Part shown: one piece after another, positions 10,320-19,625 of the stretch
Layout of the letters: each line of letters opens with the position of its first letter
Position numbering within the stretch: the stretch's first letter is position 1
Assembly (NCBI GenBank): GCA_005406025.1
Contig: BGZK01000216.1
Coordinates: 62,001 to 126,000, forward strand
Direction of reading: 5' to 3'
DNA length: 64,000 bases
DNA from: Eumeta japonica
Lineage: Eukaryota > Arthropoda > Insecta > Lepidoptera > Psychidae
Made by a program: the position numbers and the translations under genes
Notes under the pieces: generated by a model
Seen by the model: only the letters and a program-made list of their open reading frames with translations
Databases searched by the model: none
Told to the model about the DNA's origin: nothing

Positions 10320-13300
10320 ATGGCGACTCCATTGTTGGATCCTGCAAAACTGCAGCTGGTGCAAGAATTAGAGATTGAGATGATGTCTGATATGTACAAC
10401 AGACTTGTGACTTCATGCCATAGGAAATGTATTCCTATAAAATATCATGAAGCTGAATTAGGTATTATCTGTTAAATAATACTTATATTGTTTTTATTTT
10501 GTAACGATGTATGGATTTTGATGACACTTATTCAGTTATAAAAAGAAGCTCCTCTTTTTATTCTCATACATTCATTCAGTCATAGACAAAAACAGTGAAA
10601 AACTTACAAAAAGAAAAATGTAACTGCATCAAACAAAAAAAAACCTGATATTTTGTACTTTCTGTAGATATATTAATCTTCGAGGAGTTCCTTAGTTATA
10701 TAACAATAAAAAATATTAAATGAACAATTGAAAACAGTTCTGGAGACACATGTAAAATAATTATAAAAACTACAACTAAAAATGAAAACAGATACACAAC
10801 ATAAATACTAAATGTTCATTAAGCTGCTACCACTTTAGAAACATAATGGTTTTATCGTGAAGTCTTTAAAATTGTACCACAACATATGAACACCAGGACC
10901 ATAATGAAATGGTTTATATCATTTTATGTTAATAATTAGAAACCTACTAGTCGTAAAAACATAAATCCAGTGTCATTATTTAGTTGATATAGTCAACTCA
11001 ATGCTGTGATCTTGACTTTGTGTTGGAGCTGGGTTGGGCGGCGGGGGAGGAGAGCACTGCACATCGAAATCGACGTTATCACTTCTTTTTATTCAGTGTA
11101 ACTCGTGACTCACACATGATAGCGCTTTCATTGTTTTATGCATTTAAACAGTAATTTTGAAAATAATTATAGATATAAATATCTAGGAATTATATAAAAA
11201 CTTCAATATGTCGGCCTCACTCCATGCTAGACGGTCAGAAATATTAAGCACGGCTGTAAATGGAAAGAGGAAGTTATAGGCCATGCACAGGTACCCCAAT
11301 ATCCGACGCCGAGCGAGCGAGCGGCTTAAGCAGGATCACTGAATGAGCCACTTTTCGTTATACTCCAAATAATCTTGTTACTATACAAACAAATTAAATT
11401 GCCACAAATCTAACTAAAAACATTACATCTACAAGCCTATACAATCCGGCACATTGATTGCGTGACTGATGTTTGTCTTCATTTCTTACATTGGTACTCT
11501 AACCACCACAAAAAGAACAATCACAAAGCGATCAATCGCTCCTTAAGAATATATGAATGAATGGAGTACTTTACTATTAAATTAAATATGATTAATTCTT
11601 ACCACATTTGTAATTTTTACAATCGCGATTTATTTTATCATCACAATTATGATATATCCAATCTATATTTTCGCATTCGCCTTGTGATCTTAAAATAAAA
11701 GATGCACATATAAATTTGTTATGGACTATAAGAAACGAAATGAATTATTTGAGACATGATGGTAAGTAAAAAAACAGTGAGTGTCCGACACACGACTGAA
11801 GTGGAACTTCTTTGGCAAAATATTCAGGAATAGAGTTGAGGGTTAAAAAAATGAAAAAGAAAGTAAATTATTGTATTATTAATTCATGCTTACAAGATTC
11901 TTTTTATAACCAACTATTATTAAAAACGAAAATCAAAATGGGAACAAAATTTAATTTAGTAATTGAATTGTGTTCCTATTGTCCATAGTTAATACTCTTA
12001 ATACTGACAATGTTTGTTGGTTGCTTTTATCATGATGATCTCTCGTACATTCCACCTCTGTCACACGCGCATAACCTTTTTTTTCCACGTGGGCAGGAGA
12101 AAATAATTTTTGTCATTATTGTCTATTTGAGATGAATTAATGCTACTATCCAAAGACAAATCCATTGTCAGCTGCAACAAAATGAGTTACTGGCATTGGG
12201 ATTAATTTTAATAAAAATTTATTACATAAATAATTGCAGTAATTATTTATGTAATAAATTGCCAAAGTAAATTAAATTAAATTAAAAAACCAAAAAATTA
12301 AAGTGCCAAATTTTAATTACCAATTTACCCTTGATTTGTGACCGTACCGTGTTAACTATTAGAAACCACTGATATAATGGACAGTTTAGCCACTATTCTC
12401 CATTTATTGCATTCATTTTTACAATGAATAATAAGCGCGCATATATAAAATACTCATAATTAGATGTGTGAACACGTCAAACACGTGGGCTTGCTGGGCC
12501 GAGTTGCAAAGATCCGAGCGGACCCGACCATGTCACTCGAGCATTTCACTGTTACGTCACAGTATGAAATCACTCTTACTTGCTAAGGAAGTTTCACTTC
12601 AAAACTCATTGAAATCGAACAAATCGATTGAATTTATAACAAAAAAATACAGGAATCGCAGGAATTAAACAAATCTCATTACAACTAAAAGTTATGTGTT
12701 ATATTTTTTATTTGCTGTGCCCACAACATGTGCGCCATCCATAGTTCACATTTCGGAACTTATCTAATATTTGTATGTTCATGAAATAATAAAAACATTA
12801 ATTATTAGAGTTAAAGATTATAATTATTATTCTTTATAAACAATTCTGTTTTTAAAACAGAACTATAAGTAAAGTAAACAGCAACAGTATCCTCTTGTTT
12901 AGTTTCACCTTTCATAATGAAAATAATCATGTACATATTGATGCTGTTTTCATTATTTGCACTTTGATCTAAAATAATTTGAATTTCGTAGAATAATTAT
13001 CCGACTATAGCTTTTGGTTTTATTCATTTTTATATCATTCTCAACGTACCATTGATTTTGTAGTCAATCTGGTGTTATTTTCTCCATCACCTACATCAAC
13101 TTGATAGAAATAACATTTGCGTTGTTGACTATCAACTTTTTACTAGCATGTTAACTTGAAAAATGCTTACATTTTATATTAACATTACATACATTACAAA
13201 AAAAAAACATTTTAGTAACTTTGGTTTCAGTCATGAAAAGAATGTTTCTGGTATTATTTCTATCAGTAATAAACAAAAATTCCAGTTATAAGTATACTAT

Positions 13301-13756
13301 GGGCATAACAAAAACTTATCAAAACAAAAATGATAGAAATCTTTTAAAAATTTAGCTGGATGCATTTACTATTTACATTATAATGAACAATAAAACAATA
13401 TCATCTTTAACTTTCCATATGCTTTATTAAAATGAATGTTTTTGCTTACAATGCTCTTGATGACATTCGGAAATAAATATGCCTGTATTTATTGCTATTA
13501 TTATGGTGAATAGAATTATTAAGTATTATACCTACTAATCGTTTTTTAGTTATTTAGTTTTTGCCCGCGGCTCAGCCCATATATAGACATAACATTGTAT
13601 AATTTATTTTCCTTGTATAGGATTTGCATAAAACTTGTAAAGTCCATTCTTAGTGAATGTCTATGTCTGGAAAAGTTACTATGCTGAATTTAAAGTCAAT
13701 CGGATCTATAGTTTCCAAGATCCCATGGTGAGTCAGTCAGCCAGACAATGATATTT

Positions 13757-13821
<65 letters not shown>

Positions 13822-16390
13822 GTATAGATATTGTATTTGTTAATGAATTAGGTAAGCTGACTTGCCATGATAACTAAAACTTAATTCAAAATTAAAATGA
13901 TTATAAAAAAATAATTAACCATAAGCCATTAAAAATTCTATACTTTTTCTTGCAAAATTAAGTTTAACGTAATGCTATAGTATGCTTGTAGACAATGACG
14001 CCACTAGGTACTAGTGCTTTCACTGTCTAATTATCAATTTAAAAAAGTCATTACTCAGGTATTTTTATAGTTAAATGGTTTTATTGGACTCTATAAAGCT
14101 CTAAAAAAGCTTTTAATATAATAATACAAAAAAAAAATAGTAAACTATGTTATTGGATAGTATTTTTAAACATAACTACGCTGACAAATTGAAAAGAAAC
14201 AGGCACAAACAGTTTTATCTAGACATTTAGCTTCATCAAAATTAATGAACTGTCATATAAACAATCATAGACTTTGCATATGGCCGCGTACGCGAACGAA
14301 GATCGGTATGTGTCTTGACATCCCATAATTTGGTCAATAGCAAGCACGATCTGACGAAACCACAGTTCTCGCAGCGATAGCAAGTGGTGCTTTAACGGTT
14401 ATCCTACTGGAGCTCGCAAAACTGCCATAGCACGCTCCGTAGACCACGCCGACTCCACGAGCACCTCCACCTTTGCCGTACCTCTTACCATTCCTCTGTT
14501 TTGTATTATAATTTTCAGAATGAATTGAACTTGGATTTTTATTTCAATTTTGAACACTAAAAGCAAGTCGCCGTCACAGATGTTCCACGTTAAACCAGTG
14601 GCCTTGTGCCCCGACACAGCCACGCCCAATTTTTTTTAGAATATAAACTATATCTCATTCTATAAATTACATCTTTTTCTTATGTAATTACTATCTTTTG
14701 CCCGCGGCTCCGCCCGCGTAGGCATAAAATGTATTCTTTCATCTTGTTCATATGGAAATTTTTTTATAGGGCCAATTTATACATATTGTGATATAACCAC
14801 AGCCCCTATATATTCGTAGCTATTTCGTTTACATGGCTGATGTTTTTTAAAGCAATATAAAGCGACAACTTAAAAATTGTTGGAAGTTAAACATAATTCA
14901 TACCTACTGATTTTTTGTACATTTCATCACTATTAATTAAAATGAAAATCGGTCCAGCTATTCTCCAGTTATAAGTGTTCGAACAGTTATATTGTGTAAT
15001 GTATTTAAATTGGAACTACGTATTTTATAAGATGAACTCGCTAATATGTATTATAGGTATTATAAATGCTATAGTTTGTAAGGATGGATAGGTACGGAAG
15101 TATATAATGATTGATGGTAGTGCAAAAGTTATAGGCTTTTATACTGCAATATACTCCTATAAACTATGTTAAACGATTTATTTTGGTCTGTATAAACATG
15201 CAGATTTTGCGATTAAGAAACGCGTGAGCAAGTCACATAGAGCTGGCCGTGGGAAAAACATTGCGTGCTCAAATGTATGCCTGCTACCTTTATGGTCTGA
15301 CCCTGCCGCCGGACCGCACCGTAATATCGCGCACTCGCTTGTCATTCGTCATAACTATTCAAATATTTGTCCAAATGATGGAGTGTAAAAGACAAAGTTT
15401 ATCTACTTTAAACACCAGATGCGATAAAATTATATATTTTGATATAAGGATCAATTTGTTACTAAAAAATGTGCATTAGAAATAAATTATCTATTATTAT
15501 TGCATTTATGGTTCACTATTTTGGCGATAATGGCTTACACATAAAAGATAGTTATATGCTGTCGTGAGCTTTTTTGTAGGACTATTTAAGATAAACATTT
15601 CCATTGTACATTATATACGTGTAATTCCAACGGTTTTTGCGGCGCGCGCCAGAATACCTCGCAGATGGCAGATTTTCTCCTGCTTACTTGACACTTCTCG
15701 TTATATTTTGGTTAATTCCCACTATATCTTTATAAATTATAGCCTATGTGTTATTCTGATGTGTAAGCTATATATTATTGTACCGCGTCATCGAAATCCA
15801 TTCAGTAGTTTTTGCGTGAAAGAGGAACAAACATCCATCCATACATCCATCCAAACAAACTTTCGCCTTTATAATATTAGTAAGGATACTGACTGTAGTA
15901 CAGCAATATATATTGCGATTTTTTTTATATAAATTGTTAATTCTAATTAGATTTTTAAAAATTATGGACAATTATGGTGATAGTAATTAATGTAGTTTAG
16001 TGATTAGCATGCCCATCTACAATGCAGGAGGCGTTGAGCACAATCACTACTACATCGCTGAGCATTTTGATATGCAATATAAATTGAACCTTACAATGTA
16101 ATTTAAATCCTTTTTTATTCAATTCCTCATATTACTATGCTTGTTGTAAAATAGCAATTTAACAGTATAATTTTTTGAAGTTCTTGCTCTTAAAAATATA
16201 TGTGCAATTTTTTTAATAACCAAAGTTTCTTGCAGGAAAAGGAGAGTCGGTGTGTTTAGATCGTTGTGTGGCAAAATATTTAGATGTGCACGAACGCATC
16301 GGCAAAAAACTTTCAAATATGTCACAAGGTGAAGCTGGCATAGCAGATGTTAATTTACCAAATGCATCGAAACCGAATGAACAAAAATAA
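10320..16390 (+). CDS. Tim10: TIMM10, mitochondrial intermembrane-space import chaperone subunit
   Basis: Coding exon 1 is 10320-10461 and exon 2 is 16236-16390, separated by a 5.77-kb intron in phase 1. The acceptor is TTGCAG. Together they encode 98 aa. The twin CX3C motif that defines small TIMs is intact: CHRKC at residues 33-37 and CLDRC at 54-58, with YHEAEL between them and [12 protein letters not shown] after. Small TIMs form Tim9-Tim10 hexamers that escort carrier and outer-membrane proteins across the intermembrane space. The 5' untranslated part begins at an acceptor at 10277, only 42 nt before the ATG, which joins it to the upstream small ORF. Poly(A) signals follow at 16948 and 16961. 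The long intron is filled with repeats but both exons are undamaged. Confidence 0.95.
12218..12258. repeat. Perfect 18-bp inverted repeat with 5-nt loop
   Basis: TTTATTACATAAATAATT at 12218-12235 is exactly complementary to 12241-12258 with GCAGT as loop. Being AT-rich and inside the TIMM10 intron, it may simply be a cruciform-prone repeat or the core of a palindromic MITE. Confidence 0.9.
13559..13759 (+). mobile_element. Lepidopteran-type retroelement fragment
   Basis: Begins with 'tgcccgcggctcagccc' and ends with a run like 'gtcaatcggatctatag...gtcagtcagccagacaatgatattt', followed at once by an AT microsatellite. This start and finish resemble abundant lepidopteran SINE/LINE 3' ends from memory. 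It lies in the TIMM10 intron. Confidence 0.6.
13760..13816. repeat. (AT)n microsatellite
   Basis: An almost pure AT dinucleotide run of about 57 bp, directly after the retroelement fragment. It may have grown from that element's A/T-rich tail. Confidence 0.95.
14277..14640. repeat. GC-richer insert in TIMM10 intron, probable mobile-element remnant
   Basis: Composition changes sharply from the AT-rich flank. A 76-codon minus-strand frame covers part of it, but no protein family is recognisable. The minus-strand start 'gggcgtggctgtgtcgggg' looks like a repeat end. This is inference from composition only. Confidence 0.3.
14697..15895 (+). mobile_element. Second lepidopteran-type retroelement insertion, rearranged
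   Basis: The left side starts 'tttgcccgcggctccgcccgcg' (14697), the same motif as at 13559. The right side (about 15781-15895) has 'catcgaaatccattcagtag', three 'catccat/catccaaac' units and 'tttataatattagtaagg', a typical lepidopteran SINE end. The middle is a mixture of AT-rich and GC-rich pieces, so this may be one element invaded by others. Confidence 0.5.
15991..16056 (+). repeat. tRNA-like sequence, SINE head or tRNA pseudogene
   Basis: TAGTTTAGTGATTAGCATG resembles an A box with D-arm, followed by an anticodon-stem-like GCCCATCTACAATGC and a badly degraded B box. No acceptor stem closes the structure. It is most likely an old tRNA-derived SINE head just upstream of TIMM10 exon 2. Confidence 0.35.
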
Positions 16391-16947
16391 TATTTTGAAA
16401 TATATGTCATTCATCGTTTACTTACTGTATAAGTTGACTATTTACTTTTCAAAAGTTACAATTATTTCATATTAAGTAATGTCACTTTTTTATTAAAAAT
16501 ACCATCATGGTCGCCAATATGTATTTAACATGAAGGACAATTCTTGATTCTTGTTTTATTTATCTAAAAATATGTTTCATTCATATAAACCAGGACATAT
16601 AAGTGAACATAAATATACCCAGCTAAAATAGGTATTTGTCACATAATGGCACTCAAGATGGACACAAATAGTTCTTAAATTCTGTAAACATTGTCTTGAT
16701 ATATTATTTGCATTGTTTTCTGAAAATTAAATAAGTTCTTCATTTATTTTATACTGTGTAGTAAAGGGTAAATGTACTTTTTAAATAGAATTTTCATATA
16801 CAATCAATCTATTTTTGTGTTTTATTACCATGAAACTAAAATTGCATTTGTTTTAAATTATTTTGTTTAGTGTGAAAATAGTTTTGTTAATTGTAGTTAA
16901 TAGTTGTATGCAAGATAGAACTATAAATACTAGATTTGTAGAATAAT

Positions 16948-16966
16948 AATAAATGTTAAAAATAAA
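16948..16966 (+). terminator. TIMM10 poly(A) signals
   Basis: Two AATAAA hexamers at 16948-16953 and 16961-16966, about 560 bp past the TIMM10 stop. Cleavage would fall close to the opposing PIG-M poly(A) signal. Confidence 0.6.
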
Positions 16967-16990
16967 AGAAATGTCAAATTCATTACAGCT

Positions 16991-16996
16991 TTTATT
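16991..16996 (-). terminator. PIG-M poly(A) signal
   Basis: TTTATT on the plus strand is AATAAA on the minus strand, about 75 bp past the PIG-M stop. It is the first good hexamer for the three-ORF transcript. Confidence 0.6.
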
Positions 16997-17068
16997 TTAT
17001 ATTAATCTATAATGATCTATAATAATTGTCTCTCTACATAAGCTATCTACAATTCAAACTAAAGTAAA

Positions 17069-18343
17069 TTAGTATTTCTTTTTGCTCTGTTGCGGTTGAC
17101 CAAATGCATATTCCGGTGTAAAATGTTTAATCAGTTGCCCGAGGACGAATATGTTTGTGCAGAAGAATATAATACCTTTTAACCAGATGAAAATAAAAAC
17201 CTCTCTATTCTTGAATTCCAGTAAATAAGCATAAAATAACCATGCACTTTGCGCCAATAACCATATGGCCGACAAAAAGATGGCTTTAAAGACGGGTATC
17301 TGGATATTGTGTATAACCAAAGGCAGCAACGACAAATACCATATGAAATACTGTGAAGTCATTACACTGTTGTATGTGACCAATACGACTGCCTGGCAAA
17401 ATAAGGCAAAAGGTAAGGTGTTCAAATCTGGACCAAATGTTAGGCTCAGAACAAATAAGATGATGCATTCAAATATTTGAGATAATAACTTGACAACATC
17501 AAAAGTCAAAAGATCCATAGTTAAGTAAGAATAGTAAAATAACACTGAAAAATTGTGTCTTGTATCTTTCCTGAACAAGTGATAAATATAAGTTTCAAAT
17601 AAGAATTCATATCCATAGAGCGTGTACATGCCATATGTCAACAAAAATAGACTGATGATGCAGCTTATTGTTAAGATTAATTGATTTTTATTAGGAATCA
17701 ATGATAATAGACCATCTTTTATACTAGTACCTCTATTAATCTTATAATTTCCAAGTGCTAGGTACATTGGGAAACTGAAAGCCAAAGGATATAAACGTAA
17801 GTGTATAGCGACACCCAATAAAACACCAGACAAGACATACTGCATTGAATTCATGAACATCTCCTTCTGAAGAAAAAATATTGACATGATAATAATAAAA
17901 CATGGAAATGAATCGGCATTGCCCCTAGTCGAAATCGCTATACTCAAAGGATTGTAAAGCCAAAACAATGAGCTGTATGTCGCAAAAGCACTTTGCTGTT
18001 TTACATAAACAGCTCGATTCTCGACTAACTTTTTAATAGCGACTGTCACAAGCATATCAAAAAAAGAAAATAGACATTTACCAAAGTTTTTCCATATTAA
18101 TATATTAGGTACCATAAGATAAGCAATCATTGGACTGTATCTATATGTATGTCTTTTATATGGTGAATCGCCATTGACAACAAACCTTGCTGCATCTGTA
18201 AATACTTTGTAATCAATATCTGTGTATTCTACATCATAATTCCTATCATGATAATCACTGTAAAGTATTAATAGCAATCTAATAGAAATACCAATAATAA
18301 GATGCCATTTAAAGGCCAAATTCAAAACTTTTGCGTCTTGCAT
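17069..18343 (-). CDS. PIG-M: PIG-M, GPI mannosyltransferase 1 catalytic subunit
   Basis: An intronless 424-aa multi-pass membrane protein starting at ATG 18343. The enzyme adds the first mannose to glucosaminyl-phosphatidylinositol in the ER, using dolichol-phosphate-mannose, during GPI-anchor synthesis. The N-terminus shows a first membrane segment (about residues 14-28), then the luminal loop with the DxD-type TDIDY motif (41-45) and DAARFVVNGDSPYKRHTYRY, a hallmark of the family. FIWYLSLLPL and similar hydrophobic segments follow to the C-terminus. Length agrees with animal PIG-M. Its ATG lies 2 nt after the stop of the NDUFAF8-like ORF, and no promoter-sized gap exists, so it is probably translated from a shared mRNA by reinitiation or leaky scanning. 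Confidence 0.96.
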   Translation of the reverse strand: MQDAKVLNLAFKWHLIIGISIRLLLILYSDYHDRNYDVEYTDIDYKVFTDAARFVVNGDSPYKRHTYRYSPMIAYLMVPNILIWKNFGKCLFSFFDMLVTVAIKKLVENRAVYVKQQSAFATYSSLFWLYNPLSIAISTRGNADSFPCFIIIMSIFFLQKEMFMNSMQYVLSGVLLGVAIHLRLYPLAFSFPMYLALGNYKINRGTSIKDGLLSLIPNKNQLILTISCIISLFLLTYGMYTLYGYEFLFETYIYHLFRKDTRHNFSVLFYYSYLTMDLLTFDVVKLLSQIFECIILFVLSLTFGPDLNTLPFALFCQAVVLVTYNSVMTSQYFIWYLSLLPLVIHNIQIPVFKAIFLSAIWLLAQSAWLFYAYLLEFKNREVFIFIWLKGIIFFCTNIFVLGQLIKHFTPEYAFGQPQQSKKKY

Positions 18344-18345
18344 TT

Positions 18346-18546
18346 TTAAAGTTTTGTTTTCATATCCTTAGCTGCTGCTTGTAAACAGATCTTGAAATCG
18401 TTAAATTCTTTCAAGCAATCGTCCTTTTTGATAGACTCTTCTTTTAGTAAGACGCATCGAGCATATTGTGTTCCTTGTTTTGTGCACTTTGCGAAAACTA
18501 ATGGGTATTTTGAAAACCTACTCTTCGCTTTTGCTACTGAATCCAT
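18346..18546 (-). CDS. NDUFAF8: NDUFAF8-like twin CX9C protein
   Basis: A 66-aa ORF from ATG 18546. It has two CX9C motifs, at residues 21-31 (CTKQGTQYARC) and 44-54 (CLKEFNDFKIC), and no signal peptide, as in CHCH proteins imported into the mitochondrial intermembrane space by the Mia40 pathway. Size and the SKYP..FAKC start fit NDUFAF8 (C17orf89), a partner of NDUFAF5 in complex I assembly. Assignment rests on motif spacing and remembered sequence, so another small CHCH protein is possible. It is the middle of three tightly packed ORFs: 11 nt after the upstream small membrane protein and 2 nt before PIG-M. Confidence 0.8.
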   Translation of the reverse strand: MDSVAKAKSRFSKYPLVFAKCTKQGTQYARCVLLKEESIKKDDCLKEFNDFKICLQAAAKDMKTKL

Positions 18547-18557
18547 ACCCGATTGTT

Positions 18558-18776
18558 CTACTTTTTCTCCTCTTCTCTTCTATTAATGTTCAGGCTTGAT
18601 AAAGTTGTTGGTTGTTCACTCAAATCGAATTCAAACCTTTCAGCGAAAAATATGTCATAAATTTGCTTGGAAAAGAATATACTCAAGCAGATGGTAGACC
18701 CTACTATTTGAAAAGTCCTTGGATATCTGTAGATCCAACTGCGCTTTCCCAGCACTTGTTGACGTCGCCGATCCAT
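18558..18776 (-). CDS. 72-aa single-pass membrane protein, first of three linked ORFs
   Basis: From ATG 18776 the ORF encodes a basic start (MDRRRQQVLGKRSWIYRYPR), one hydrophobic segment (FQIVGSTICLSIFF, about residues 21-35) and a polar tail ending REEEKK. The arrangement, with GKRSWIYR before the membrane segment and an aromatic/acid stretch after it, is loosely like SMIM4/UQCC5, a complex III assembly factor, but I cannot confirm homology. An in-frame ATG 10 codons upstream exists. The internal one is preferred because it begins the basic/hydrophobic module. Its stop is 11 nt before the NDUFAF8-like ATG. Confidence 0.65.
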   Translation of the reverse strand: MDRRRQQVLGKRSWIYRYPRTFQIVGSTICLSIFFSKQIYDIFFAERFEFDLSEQPTTLSSLNINRREEEKK

Positions 18777-19489
18777 GATGATTACTCTATAATGGCAGAA
18801 CATCATTATTATTAAAATTCTAGACCAAATATTTGAAAAGGGTGAACTCTTTTTTTTTTTTCTTTTTAATAAGGAGAGAATCTCAGAGTTTAGAATATCA
18901 CACTTTATTTAAACATCTATTTTTTTATATGTCAATACATCAAATATTTAAAAATTTCATCAAGTGGAATATCACAGGCATATACCTACATGTAATCAAC
19001 ATATAAAAATTTACTTTGTAATATAAATTAAAATGATGCCCTAATTTATGATTAATAATATATATATGTAACATTAATTAAGTAAAATAATGTAATAATA
19101 ATTAACAATAATGATCAAATGATATTTTTATTATTGTGAATATTTGCCACGCATTAGTACTCAAATAGCTCAATGGATTTTAATGAAATTTTAGTTAGGG
19201 GTAGATTATACCCTAAAATGGATCTTAGGATAATTTTTATACAATAATATATCTGTATATAACACAAAAAGAATTGAAAAATGCAAGCATAAAATTAGAA
19301 AATAAAACAATTGTAAAATTATAGTTTATGATCAGCGAAGCCAGTAACTTTATTATATGTCCTTCATTATTGCTTGAACAGTTGGATGAATTGGAAAATC
19401 AAGTTGGATTGAAAAGAGACATAGAATTCTAAAAAGAAACAAATATATTTCCAGTAAAAACGGTAATTCTTTATTTTACTAACAGTAAA

Positions 19490-19625
19490 CGTCAAAGAAA
19501 GGACTAAGATCATCATCGGAACTACCATTAGAATTGAGACCAAGATCAGAAATGACAACTGGAGCTGGACCGAACTGATAATGATGCAGAATTTAAATCG
19601 CAAGAATTAGAACGGGGATCAGGCT
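19490..19625. repeat. Degenerate GA-rich hexamer-like repeat
   Basis: Irregular units of the form GA(R)AC(N)A(A/G), for example 'gaactaccattagaattgag' and 'gaccaagatcagaaatgac'. They resemble the clearer array at 62805-62995. Probably the decayed internal repeat of a mobile element. Confidence 0.45.

Noticed and set aside
14399..14629. 76-codon minus frame in TIMM10 intron
   Set aside because: No motif and lies in a GC-rich insert of repeat character.
15991..16056. Functional tRNA gene
   Set aside because: B box degraded and no acceptor stem; treated as SINE head.
17265..17480. 71-codon plus frame
   Set aside because: Antisense shadow of PIG-M.
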